A stretch of DNA of 51,716 bases from Planctomycetota bacterium (lineage in GTDB: Bacteria > Planctomycetota > UBA1135 > GCA-002686595): the NCBI GenBank assembly GCA_014237855.1, contig JABACD010000031.1, positions 1-51,716 on the forward strand, read 5' to 3'. Below, one piece after another: positions 17,893 to 26,278 of the stretch. The translations under genes were made by a program, and so were the position numbers. Each line of letters starts with the position of its first letter. Positions within the stretch are counted from its first letter, which is position 1. The notes beneath the pieces were generated by a model. It searched no databases, was not told the origin of the DNA, and saw only the letters and a program-made list of their open reading frames with translations.

Positions 17893-20800
17893 ATGAAGAT
17901 CCATCTCAAGTCCCTCATCCGGACGCTCTCGACTGTCCTCCTCCTGACCCCCATTGGTCTGGCCCAGGTCGATGCTGAGAGCTACTCCTCACTCTCAGCG
18001 CGCTCGATTGGTCCTGCAGGGATGAGTGGTCGGGTTGCGGCCGTGTGCGCCGTCGAGTCGAACCCCAACATCATCTATGTGGGTGCTGCGACGGGCGGTG
18101 TATGGAAGTCTGTGGATGGGGGCCTCTCCTGGTCTCCCATCTTCGATGAGGAGTCTGCAGCCTCCATTGGTTCGGTCCAGGTCTTCCAGTCTGCCCCCGA
18201 GATCGTCTGGGTGGGGACGGGGGAAGGCAATCCCCGTAACTCGACCTCTGTGGGCAAGGGAATCTGGCGTTCCCTCGATGGCGGCCAGTCATGGAGCCAT
18301 CTGGGCCTGGAGGACTCCGAGAAGATCCATCGGATCGTCCTGCACCCGACCAATCCCGACATTGCCTTCGTCGGAGCGCTTGGACCGACCTGGAGCGATG
18401 GCCAACAGCGCGGAGTCTTCAAGACGGTCGATGGTGGCAAGACCTGGGAGCATGTCTTGTATGTGGACGAACGTACCGGCTGTGCGGACCTTGTCGTCGA
18501 TCCACGCAATCCAAACAAGCTCTTCGCAGCCATGTGGTCTCACCGAAGAGAGCCGTGGTTCTTCACCTCCGGTGGAGAGGGGTCGGGACTCTACGTCACC
18601 CGGGATGGAGGGGAGAGCTGGAAGCTGCTCAATGGGGAGGGTGGATTTCCCGCCGGCGAGCTGGGCAGGATGGGGCTTGCAATCGCAAGATCTCAACCAG
18701 AGACCGTTTATGCGCTCGTCGAGGCCAAGAAGAACTCCCTTGTTCGGTCTGATGATGGGGGAGTCAGCTGGCGGACGATGAACCGCAAGAACAGCGTTGC
18801 GAAAAGGCCCTTCTACTACGCTGACATCCGCGTCGACCCGGCAGACCCCGACAGGGTCTACAACTTGGCTTCGACCGTGCGTGTCTCGAACAATGGCGGC
18901 GAGGACTTCGAGCCATTCATTCCATGGTCCTTGATTCACCCCGATCACCATGCAATGTGGATACATCCTGAGAACCCTGCGCACATCATCGAAGGGAATG
19001 ATGGAGGAGTCGCAATCTCCACGGATCACGGGAAGAGCTGGCGGTTCTGTCGGGCCCTGCCCCTGGCGCAGTTCTATCACCTCGCGGTAGACGACGACCG
19101 CCCATACAACGTGTACGGTGGGATGCAAGACAACGGCTCCTGGCGTGGACCCAACGATGTCTGGGAGAACGGCGGGATTCGCAATCACCACTGGGAGGAG
19201 GTCGGCTTTGGTGACGGCTTCGCAACGATACCGCTACCCCAGGACTCAACGAAGGGCTATGCGATGAGCCAGGGAGGGTCCGTCTTCCGCTGGGATACAG
19301 AGACAGGAGAACGTCGCCTGATTCGCCCGGACGGGCCCGAAGATGTGGAGTTGCGCTTCAACTGGAACGCCGCCATCGCTCTTGATCCCTTTGATGCTGA
19401 GAACACGCTCTATTACGGGAGCCAGTTCGTTCATCGCTCCGCGGATCAGGGGGCAAGCTGGGAGACCATCAGCCTCGACCTCACGACCAATGAAGAGGAC
19501 TGGCAGCGCCAGGCAGAGAGCGGGGGCTTGACCCCGGATGTCACCGCGGCTGAGAACTTTTGCTCCATCGTGACGATCGCGCCTAGCGCGCTGGAACGCG
19601 GTGTGATCTGGGTGGGCACGGACGATGGCCGACTGCACGTGACCCGCGATGGAGGCGAGAGCTGGAAGAGCGTTGAGAAGAACGTCTTTGGAGTCCCGCA
19701 GAACACCTGGGTCCCGCACATAGAGGCCTCCAAGTTTGACGCTGGGACAGCCTTCGCAGTCTTCGATGACCATCGCCGGGGTGATTGGACCACACATGTC
19801 TATCGAACCACTGACTTTGGCGAGAGCTGGAGCAGTCTCGCCACCGAAGACATCGATGGCTATGCCCACGTCATCGAGCAGGATCCAGTCGACGAGGACC
19901 TTCTCTTTCTCGGGACCGAATTTGGGCTATGGGTCACCCTGGATGGAGGGCGCCACTGGAACAAGTGGACCAGTGGATTTCCTACGGTAGGTGTTCGCGC
20001 CCTGGTCGTTCAGGAGCGAGAGAGTGACCTGGTGATTGGAACGCATGGGCGGGCTGCCTGGGTGATCGACGACATCAGTCCGCTGCGCCACCTGACCGAC
20101 GAACTTCTTGGTGAGGCGCTGCACCTGGTGCCGGTCTCCGACGCTCAACAGCATCGCATCAAGCAAACAGGCGAGTCTCGGTTTCCTGGCACAGAGGAGT
20201 TCCGTGGTGAAGTCAGCGACTATGGAGCGCTGATCTACTTCACGATGAATCTCAAGGCTGCGGGGCCAGCGAGTGAAGACGACGAGAGCGCTGAGGAGGA
20301 AGCAGAAGAAGAGAAGGAAGAGGAGGTTGAACTGACAGTCGAAGTCGTCGATGGCTCCGGTGATCGGATGCGACTGCTGCACCAAGACCCCATTGACGGG
20401 CTGAACCGCGTTGTTTGGAACCTGCGGCGGGATGGCTTTCGTCGACCCGGAAACAAGAAGGACTGGAAGACCCCTCCCGAGGGTCCTGAAGTGCCGCCCG
20501 GTGACTACAAGGTGGTCGTCAGGTATGGAGACCACGAGGCCGAGGGCCCCCTGCGGATCCTGGCAGACCCGCGATCAAGCAACTCGATCGAGGGCAGTGC
20601 CGCGCGCTGGGCTGCGATGCAGCGATTGGGCGTGATTCAGGAGAACCTCGCTCTGGCCATCGACGCCATCGATGGGACGCTCACGGATGTGAGCGCTATC
20701 GTTGATAAGCTCGAGGAGGGCCGTGATCCAAACCTGGACAACCCCCACCAGGACGTACTTGATGCAGCTGAGGAGTATGAGCAGGCGCTGAATGATCTGC

Positions 20801-21081
20801 GAGACTCCCTGGTCGGAGCCAGGAAGCAGAAAGGCATCAACCGAAACAGCGACAATGTCGCCAGCCAGGTTGGCCGAGCATCGTGGGGGTTAGGCTCGTC
20901 CTGGGATGCTCCTTCGCCGACGAACTTGCGCTTGCTCGAGGAAGCCGAAGAGGCCTACGCCGAGGCAATTCCCGGGTACAACCGGGTGATTGGCGAAGAG
21001 CTCGAGGCCTTCCGTGCAAGGGTGGAGGAAGCCGGAGTCAGGCTCCTCCCTGAGCGCCATCGCCTCGAACCCTCGGATTGA
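17893..21081 (+). CDS. Exported VPS10/BNR-repeat beta-propeller protein
   Basis: The 1062-residue protein has a signal peptide (to about residue 25) and then repeated Asp-box motifs of the type S-x-D-G-G-x-S-W (S-V-D-G-G-L-S-W, S-L-D-G-G-Q-S-W, T-V-D-G-G-K-T-W, T-R-D-G-G-E-S-W and others) across residues 60-720, forming sortilin-like beta propellers. A strongly acidic patch, about 23 residues almost all Glu/Asp/Ala, interrupts the sequence at about 793-815, followed by an immunoglobulin-like domain with V-W-N-L-R-R-D-G and a helical C-terminus. Databases often label such proteins 'glycosyl hydrolase', but no catalytic residues are visible and binding is the safer call. The start context is CCCATG with no Shine-Dalgarno site. 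It is convergent with the LeuA-like gene. Confidence 0.88.
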   Translation: MKIHLKSLIRTLSTVLLLTPIGLAQVDAESYSSLSARSIGPAGMSGRVAAVCAVESNPNIIYVGAATGGVWKSVDGGLSWSPIFDEESAASIGSVQVFQSAPEIVWVGTGEGNPRNSTSVGKGIWRSLDGGQSWSHLGLEDSEKIHRIVLHPTNPDIAFVGALGPTWSDGQQRGVFKTVDGGKTWEHVLYVDERTGCADLVVDPRNPNKLFAAMWSHRREPWFFTSGGEGSGLYVTRDGGESWKLLNGEGGFPAGELGRMGLAIARSQPETVYALVEAKKNSLVRSDDGGVSWRTMNRKNSVAKRPFYYADIRVDPADPDRVYNLASTVRVSNNGGEDFEPFIPWSLIHPDHHAMWIHPENPAHIIEGNDGGVAISTDHGKSWRFCRALPLAQFYHLAVDDDRPYNVYGGMQDNGSWRGPNDVWENGGIRNHHWEEVGFGDGFATIPLPQDSTKGYAMSQGGSVFRWDTETGERRLIRPDGPEDVELRFNWNAAIALDPFDAENTLYYGSQFVHRSADQGASWETISLDLTTNEEDWQRQAESGGLTPDVTAAENFCSIVTIAPSALERGVIWVGTDDGRLHVTRDGGESWKSVEKNVFGVPQNTWVPHIEASKFDAGTAFAVFDDHRRGDWTTHVYRTTDFGESWSSLATEDIDGYAHVIEQDPVDEDLLFLGTEFGLWVTLDGGRHWNKWTSGFPTVGVRALVVQERESDLVIGTHGRAAWVIDDISPLRHLTDELLGEALHLVPVSDAQQHRIKQTGESRFPGTEEFRGEVSDYGALIYFTMNLKAAGPASEDDESAEEEAEEEKEEEVELTVEVVDGSGDRMRLLHQDPIDGLNRVVWNLRRDGFRRPGNKKDWKTPPEGPEVPPGDYKVVVRYGDHEAEGPLRILADPRSSNSIEGSAARWAAMQRLGVIQENLALAIDAIDGTLTDVSAIVDKLEEGRDPNLDNPHQDVLDAAEEYEQALNDLRDSLVGARKQKGINRNSDNVASQVGRASWGLGSSWDAPSPTNLRLLEEAEEAYAEAIPGYNRVIGEELEAFRARVEEAGVRLLPERHRLEPSD

Positions 21082-21094
21082 CCCCGGAGCGCGT

Positions 21095-21119
21095 GCGAGG
21101 CCCCTCGAGACCGCCTCGC
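21095..21119. terminator. Possible bidirectional terminator hairpin between convergent genes
   Basis: In the 46-base gap between two convergent genes, GCGAGG and CCTCGC form a 6-bp stem around a 13-base loop that can itself pair in alternative ways (CGAGG with CCTCG). There is no T-tract on either strand, so this is only a candidate based on position and symmetry. Confidence 0.3.
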
Positions 21120-21127
21120 GGGGCGGA

Positions 21128-22342
21128 TCAGCAGCTGGCTGCGCCGAGGATCTCCTCCTCGGTGAGCAGGCGCGGGGTCTTCTTTGCGAGCTCGAGCACC
21201 TTGGAGACGGCCTCCTCGGTGGCCTCCTTGCCTCGCTTTTCAAGGTACCACTGGACGTTTGACTTCCCGCTCATCGGGCCAACTTGGATGACCTGTTCGA
21301 GCCCGAAGAGGTCCGCCGGTACCCCAGAGTAGACGCGGTTCGCCAGCCATGTGTCCCCCTTTCGGAGGGCCTTGACTACTGCGGAAGCATGCACGCCGGT
21401 GCCGGTTTCGAAGGCATCCTTTCCGAAGATCGGGTAGTTGACAGGAAAGGGCATGCCGATCGCAGCGGCAGCCTTCTCGCAATACTCACCGAGCTTCTGG
21501 AGGTCATTGTCGATGACCCCGTTCAGCTTGAGGTTGGCGAGCAACAGATCCATCTCTGTGTTGCCGGTTCGCTCTCCGACACCGAGGGCTGTCGCATGCA
21601 GCCGGGTTGCGCCAGCATCGAGCGCCACCAGGGTGTTTATCAGCCCGAGCCCGCGATCGCGGTGACCGTGCCAATCGATGCCGACGTCTGCGCCCAGGTC
21701 ATCAACGATCTGCTTCACGAAGGTCACCAGGTTTCTTGTGCCCAGAGGTGTCGAGTGTCCGCAGGTGTCACAGACACAGATACGGCTGGCACCGGCCTCG
21801 ATGGCGGTCGTGTAGAGAGCGCGCACCTGCTCTGGGTGGGCCCGCGATGTGTCCTCGGTGACGAACATGACCTTGAGATCGTTCTTGACCCCGAACTCCA
21901 CCGCATCCTTCGAGAGCTTCAGCATGTTCTCGAAGTCCCAGCTTTCGGCGTACTGGCGGATGGGGCTGGACCCGATGAAGGCGCAGACCTCGATCGGCTG
22001 CCCGGTCTCCTGTACAACGTCCACGACGGGAGCGATGTCACCGATCACGGTTCGACAGGCCACGTTGGCGGTGATGTCGAGGGGCTCCATCTCCTTCACC
22101 AGGCTCGTTATGTGGTGACGGGCGCGGTCTCCCGCGCCGGGGAGGCCAACGTCGGCCGTGTGGATCCCCAGATCGTTCATCAGGTGGATCAATTCGAGCT
22201 TCTTGTCGAGCTCGGGGTCACGCACGGACGGACTCTGGAGGCCGTCACGGAGGGTTTCGTCGTCAAACTGCACTCCACCCTCGATGGCGGGATAGGGAGT
22301 GTTCCAGTCGTGGATCAGGTCGTCGCGCTGTTGCTCGGTCAT
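21128..22342 (-). CDS. LeuA/homocitrate synthase-family acyltransferase without regulatory domain
   Basis: The 404-residue protein has the HMGL-like TIM barrel of 2-isopropylmalate, citramalate and homocitrate synthases: F-D-D-E-T-L-R-D-G-L-Q-S-P-S-V at residues 26-40, metal-binding H-G-H-R-D-R-G-L-G at 225-233, and G-V-G-E-R-T-G-N-T-E-M-D at 254-265. R-D-G-L-Q-S replaces the usual R-D-G-E-Q, and R-D-G-L-Q also occurs in HMG-CoA lyases. After about residue 330 there is only a short helical tail, so the LeuA allosteric domain is missing and feedback control by leucine is unlikely. It condenses acetyl-CoA with a 2-oxo acid; which one cannot be read. An AGAGGA site precedes the ATG. It diverges from the aspartokinase gene with 83 bases between starts. 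Confidence 0.85.
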   Translation of the reverse strand: MTEQQRDDLIHDWNTPYPAIEGGVQFDDETLRDGLQSPSVRDPELDKKLELIHLMNDLGIHTADVGLPGAGDRARHHITSLVKEMEPLDITANVACRTVIGDIAPVVDVVQETGQPIEVCAFIGSSPIRQYAESWDFENMLKLSKDAVEFGVKNDLKVMFVTEDTSRAHPEQVRALYTTAIEAGASRICVCDTCGHSTPLGTRNLVTFVKQIVDDLGADVGIDWHGHRDRGLGLINTLVALDAGATRLHATALGVGERTGNTEMDLLLANLKLNGVIDNDLQKLGEYCEKAAAAIGMPFPVNYPIFGKDAFETGTGVHASAVVKALRKGDTWLANRVYSGVPADLFGLEQVIQVGPMSGKSNVQWYLEKRGKEATEEAVSKVLELAKKTPRLLTEEEILGAASC

Positions 22343-22425
22343 CGGGGGTCCTCTTCGCAGAATGTCCCGTGCAGTCTAACCTCCCGTTCCGTCCATCTCA
22401 TCGCGTCGATAGAATCACCGTCCAG

Positions 22426-23748
22426 ATGCTCTTCTCTCAGGTCTTGAAATTCGGGGGTACAGGCCTCGCAGATGGCCCCGCTGTCCAGCGGGTCTGCTCC
22501 ATCGTGGCAGCACGAGCCCTGGAGGGCCCGGCGGTGGTTGTCAGTGCCCACGAAGGGGTCACCCACGCCCTGGAGCGCTGCGCCAGGAGAGCAGCGACAG
22601 GTGAGTTCGATCTCGAAGAGGTCCGAATTCGTCACAAGAGCCTGCTGCGGCAGCTAGGTCTGGACCCCGAATTGCTCGACAGGCTGCTCTCGGAGCTGGG
22701 TCAGATCCTCTTCAGCATCTCTGACCGACGTTCAATTCAAGCTGAGGAGCTCGACTTCGTCCTCTCCATGGGGGAGCGAATGAGCGCCCGAATCGTGGCA
22801 GCGGCCCTCAGGATGGCTGGACACGAGGCCACGCCGGTGGACGCATTTGATCTCGGGCTGACGACCGACTCCTGCCATGGGCAGGCCCGCCCACTCCCCG
22901 GTGTCGAGGGTAGCTTGCGTCGTTCACTCAGCGACATCCCCGGAGTTCCGGTGATCACTGGCTTTCTGGCAAAGGATGGTAGCGGCAACCTGACGACGAT
23001 GGGGCGCAACGGCTCAGATCTGACAGCGGCCCTGGTTGCCCAGGCTTCTGGTGCTCGAGAGCTTATCTACTGGAAGACCGTTCCGGGTCTCATGACTGCT
23101 GACCCTGCACTGGTGGCCGAAGCACGCGTCATCGAGGGGCTTTCCTTGGCCGAGGCGGAGGTGACAGCGTTTCATGGAGCGAGCGTGCTCCACCCGAGCT
23201 CACTGGAGCCCTTGCGCGAGTGCACGATAAACGTGCAACTGCGAGATGTTCGCGCCCCTGAGTGCGCTGGCTCAATTATTGATGGTCGCCCCCCTTGTTC
23301 CGGTGTTGCGGCCATTGCTGGGAACCGCGAACTTGTCGGTCTAAGTGTTGCCCATGAGGGTGGAGCATCTCCTGCGACCCTCTTCTCTCTCATGCATGCC
23401 CATCACGTCAGCCCACGGTTCATTCAGACCGATGAGCGCAAGACCCTGGTCTACGCACCGCCGAGCCCCGGCTTCGAGGTGTTGCGTCGAGAGCTCTCAG
23501 GGCGAGCCGAGGCCCGACCGGCGATGTCCTCCGTGGTCTTGGTCGGTGGCGAATCATCGAGCTACGCTACCAGGGCACTCGAGCGCCTGCGCGAAGAGGG
23601 CATGATGCCAAGCTTCTCCTGCCTGGATCATGAAGGGCTCGGGCAGGTCTTCTTGTTTGAGCCCACGACCCGCGTGCGTGCTGCCCGGCTCCTGCATGAG
23701 GAGCTAATCCCCCTCACTTCGCAGCGTCGTACTCGAAGCTCGACCTGA
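22426..23748 (+). CDS. Aspartate kinase
   Basis: From the ATG at 22426 the protein is 440 residues (an upstream extension to 22369 lacks protein-like text). It begins V-L-K-F-G-G-T-G-L-A, the nucleotide/substrate lysine motif of aspartokinases, has S-M-G-E-R-M-S-A near residue 127, D-A-F-D-L-G, V-I-T-G-F-L-A-K-D, G-R-N-G-S-D-L-T-A-A-L (family form G-R-G-G-S-D-T-T-A) and K-T-V-P-G-L-M-T-A-D-P. The last 130 residues have two ACT-like regulatory segments. It phosphorylates aspartate as the first step to lysine, threonine, methionine and isoleucine. Several motif residues deviate from consensus, but the active-site set looks intact. The 3' end overlaps the convergent exported-protein gene by 35 bases. 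Confidence 0.9.
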   Translation: MLFSQVLKFGGTGLADGPAVQRVCSIVAARALEGPAVVVSAHEGVTHALERCARRAATGEFDLEEVRIRHKSLLRQLGLDPELLDRLLSELGQILFSISDRRSIQAEELDFVLSMGERMSARIVAAALRMAGHEATPVDAFDLGLTTDSCHGQARPLPGVEGSLRRSLSDIPGVPVITGFLAKDGSGNLTTMGRNGSDLTAALVAQASGARELIYWKTVPGLMTADPALVAEARVIEGLSLAEAEVTAFHGASVLHPSSLEPLRECTINVQLRDVRAPECAGSIIDGRPPCSGVAAIAGNRELVGLSVAHEGGASPATLFSLMHAHHVSPRFIQTDERKTLVYAPPSPGFEVLRRELSGRAEARPAMSSVVLVGGESSSYATRALERLREEGMMPSFSCLDHEGLGQVFLFEPTTRVRAARLLHEELIPLTSQRRTRSST

Positions 23749-24370
23749 GCAGGTCCTCGGCCTCTGCGCTCTCCACCGAGAGAATCTCCGCCTCGTCATA
23801 GTCAAGCTGCAGGCAGACGACGCAGGTGCCTTGAGCATAGGAGAAGGCAAAGAAGTCCTGAGTAAAGAGAAGCCCGTCTTCCTCGATTGAGATGCGTAGC
23901 TGCCGTGACTCATAGGTGTTCTCTCCAAGCGAGATTTCTCGCTTGACGACCTCCACATCAAAAGGAGCTAGCTCCTTCAATACAGCTCTTACTGTCCTGT
24001 TGACCGTGGGCCCAAGCTCCAGCTCTTCATTGTAGACCTGGACCATGATCATCGTGTCGAGGCCCTCGATGACATAGACGTCACAGTCTTCTATCTCGTT
24101 GTCGAACTCGTAGTAGAAGTCAGCAGGGTAGCGGAAGCGAAGTCCGGCCTGATTGAAGTATCGCGTGCCCTTTGACGAGACAGTCCCGATGTGTGTCTCG
24201 TCGCCGATCTTGATCTCGAAGGGCACATCGAGCAGGGCGTCGATGGGCTCACCATCGAGAGTGAAGACAATCTCGTGGGGAGGGTCTTCTTGCTGCTCCT
24301 GGGTAAGCAACAGGGCAGAGGCACCTCCGAGCGAGGTGGCGAGTGCAAGTAGGGCCAGTAGTTCTCTCAC
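23714..24370 (-). CDS. Exported protein of unknown function
   Basis: From the GTG at 24368-24370 the product is 218 residues with a good signal peptide (MRELLALLALATSLGGASA); an alternative TTG at 24388 adds six residues. The mature protein is acidic, with repeated beta-strand text such as F-T-L-D-G-E-P-I-D-A-L-L-D, L-R-F-R-Y-P-A-D-F-Y-Y-E-F and D-T-M-I-M-V-Q-V-Y-N-E-E, and a C-T-C-V-V-C-like pair (G-T-C-V-V-C) near the end. The R-Y-P-A-D-F strand followed by an amphipathic sheet faintly recalls PsbP-like folds, but I cannot assign it. It lies 23 bases downstream of the DUF5989-like gene on the same strand and may be the third gene of that operon. Confidence 0.7.
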   Translation of the reverse strand: MRELLALLALATSLGGASALLLTQEQQEDPPHEIVFTLDGEPIDALLDVPFEIKIGDETHIGTVSSKGTRYFNQAGLRFRYPADFYYEFDNEIEDCDVYVIEGLDTMIMVQVYNEELELGPTVNRTVRAVLKELAPFDVEVVKREISLGENTYESRQLRISIEEDGLLFTQDFFAFSYAQGTCVVCLQLDYDEAEILSVESAEAEDLLRSSFEYDAAK

Positions 24371-24393
24371 GTTTTGATGGCCCCCCAAGGGCT

Positions 24394-24540
24394 CTAGATG
24401 TCGTAGATGAACGGGTTGTCCGGCGTGAGTGATTCAGTGCGCGCCAGGTAGAAGACCAGCGCCAGAATCAAAGGAACCAGGATCAGGGGGACAATCCAGA
24501 CCAGCGGATGACCTCTCAGGTAGTTGAGGATTCCCTTCAT
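24394..24540 (-). CDS. 48-residue single-helix membrane protein (DUF5989-like)
   Basis: A very short gene read on the minus strand from the ATG at 24538-24540 to TAG at 24394-24396. The product starts M-K-G-I-L-N-Y-L-R-G-H-P, has one membrane helix of about 20 residues (L-V-W-I-V-P-L-I-L-V-P-L-I-L-A-L-V-F), and ends P-D-N-P-F-I-Y-D-I. Length, helix position and the terminal P-F-I-Y motif match small DUF5989 proteins, which from memory are found beside SxtJ-like and SGNH proteins and carbamoyltransferases in glycan gene clusters. Its start overlaps the stop of the SGNH gene (ATGA), which strongly supports that it is translated. A structural partner role for the neighbouring membrane-anchored SGNH protein is inference. 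Confidence 0.75.
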   Translation of the reverse strand: MKGILNYLRGHPLVWIVPLILVPLILALVFYLARTESLTPDNPFIYDI

Positions 24541-26111
24541 TGGCTGTTTCCCACCTCGCGAATCTGCAGCGTGCTCCAGTTGTCGAGTATCGCCTTCGCG
24601 AATTGCTCAACGATTGCATCGCGACCTCCACGGTTGAGGTGGCAGTGGTCAGCCATCCATTCCCAGCCGATGATCCCATTGGGCAGGCAGCCCTGGAACG
24701 AGAGGTCGATGTCGGCGAGGACTACTTCGGGGGTCTCCGCGCCAACGCGCCTGACGATCGTGTTGACCATATTCGATCCCTTGCGCGGTGCTCGATCGAG
24801 GTCTCCAGCGCGTACCAGGAGCTCGGCTACCGTGTTCTCGTCTCGTCCGTTCAGGTGCTTGGCAAGCGCCAGCTCGAACAGTGCGCGGGGATGATCAGGG
24901 TAGATCTCGAGTGCCTCGGCGAGGAGCTTCTCACCCCGCTTGACAGAATCAGGGCTCTTCTCATCGAGCTCGCGCCGCTGATACTTCAGCAGGTCTCTGT
25001 ACATCTTGTGAACCACAGGGGCCCACCGGCTCGCGTGTTGAAGCATGGGGTCTCGATCCCTGAGGAATCCCCTGGCCTTGCTCCAGCCCGTGTAATCGTC
25101 GTACTCGATGGTCATGGCTGGCTGGTCCCTGATCGGCGGCCGTATGACCAGATCGGAAGCGTGTACGCGGTGTTTCTCCTTGGCTGGAAGGAGGGTCGTC
25201 AGGTACTCCGGCAGTCGATTGACTCCAGAGGCGCGCTTCTGCTCGAAACTGGCAATATCCTCATCGGACAGGTCGTCGGGGAACGTGGATGAGAAGGGCA
25301 CCGACAGTCGGTTGTGGACAATCGTGCAGAGCACGACCTTGATATCCCGATCCAGCGCTGCCTGGCACATGGCGCGGACATTGCTCTCGTAGGCCTGGAA
25401 GTACTTGAGCGTCTCGTCATACGTGATGTTGGTGAACTTGGTGTACTCGTTGTCCCACGCCTCGGGCTCTTTCTGCCGTGACTCGACTTCTTCCGCGTAG
25501 TGCTGGACGATCGTGTTGAAGATCCTGGTGCGGCGAGCGACTTGAAGCGGTGCGGATGCCCACGCGCCTGCGCTGGCCTCTTCCAGGTCCATTTGAAAGC
25601 CGCGCTCTACAAACTCGTTGTGGCCTGTGTAGATCACCACGATATCGGGATCGAGGACCTCAATAGCCTGAAGGAAGATGAATCGGACCCTCTCGGAGCC
25701 GTAGCCCGGCCTCCCGAGATTGAACGCTTCGAAGCGGTCATCACCGACTCTCTCTGCGAGCACCTCTTCGAGGTAGCCAGTGTCAAACCCTGCCGTGTTC
25801 GATCCACCAAAGGTCACGATCCGGATCTTGTCACCCCGGGGTGGGATGGTCACCTCTGGCCGAGACTTATGCTTGAAACGGGTCTGCCAGTGGCCGGGAG
25901 AGTCGGGTATTGGGACCAGGTAGCGCGCTGAGGGGTCAAAGCCTCGGGACCAGTTGTTTGCCGGCGGAACCTCACCAAAGCCGACGGCTCCCAGGGATGC
26001 CTCGATCACCAGGAGGGTCAATGTGGTGACCGCGAGGCCAACGATCAGGTCTATCCAGTGCTTGCGGCTCATGACTCCAGGGTGCAGGCGGCGCCGATTA
26101 TTGGCAGCCAT
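24537..26111 (-). CDS. Membrane-anchored SGNH/GDSL hydrolase-like protein with helical-repeat segment
   Basis: I choose the ATG at 26109-26111 (524 residues), preceded by a GGAAGG-like site; a further ATG at 26072 and an extension to 26159 are possible. One N-terminal helix at about residues 20-40 anchors the protein. The SGNH domain has the serine in V-T-F-G-G-S-N-T-A-G-F (Ser104), block II N-L-G-R-P-G-Y-G-S, the block III asparagine in Y-T-G-H-N-E-F (Asn165) and a C-terminal histidine in H-C-H-L-N-R-G-G. Between blocks III and V there is a TPR-like stretch (L-A-E-A-L-E-I-Y-P-D-H-P-R-A-L-F-E-L-A-L) at about 395-445. It likely acts on an acylated surface polymer. It ends in an ATGA overlap with the small DUF5989-like gene. 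Confidence 0.85.
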   Translation of the reverse strand: MAANNRRRLHPGVMSRKHWIDLIVGLAVTTLTLLVIEASLGAVGFGEVPPANNWSRGFDPSARYLVPIPDSPGHWQTRFKHKSRPEVTIPPRGDKIRIVTFGGSNTAGFDTGYLEEVLAERVGDDRFEAFNLGRPGYGSERVRFIFLQAIEVLDPDIVVIYTGHNEFVERGFQMDLEEASAGAWASAPLQVARRTRIFNTIVQHYAEEVESRQKEPEAWDNEYTKFTNITYDETLKYFQAYESNVRAMCQAALDRDIKVVLCTIVHNRLSVPFSSTFPDDLSDEDIASFEQKRASGVNRLPEYLTTLLPAKEKHRVHASDLVIRPPIRDQPAMTIEYDDYTGWSKARGFLRDRDPMLQHASRWAPVVHKMYRDLLKYQRRELDEKSPDSVKRGEKLLAEALEIYPDHPRALFELALAKHLNGRDENTVAELLVRAGDLDRAPRKGSNMVNTIVRRVGAETPEVVLADIDLSFQGCLPNGIIGWEWMADHCHLNRGGRDAIVEQFAKAILDNWSTLQIREVGNSQ

Positions 26112-26278
26112 GGCCTTCCAGCCGAGAAAAAGTGTATTCGGCCCCTGAGGAATCGACAAGCGCGACCTGGGACTCGAGGACTCTTCGGAGACGACTCAGA
26201 TCCGCCCTGGAACTGGGCAGCCCGTACCGAGAGCCTTCCGGCGTGGTTAGACTCTGCCCGAACCGAGCAAGCAGGTAC

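Noticed and set aside
21284..22447. A 387-residue open frame opposite the LeuA-like gene
   Set aside because: Antisense shadow of a GC-rich gene; composition is dominated by Val/Gly/His/Asp without any motif, and the minus-strand frame is clearly the real one.
26112..26278. Possible magnesium riboswitch before mgtE
   Set aside because: No M-box-like conserved helices or terminator were recognisable in the 167 bases upstream of the start.
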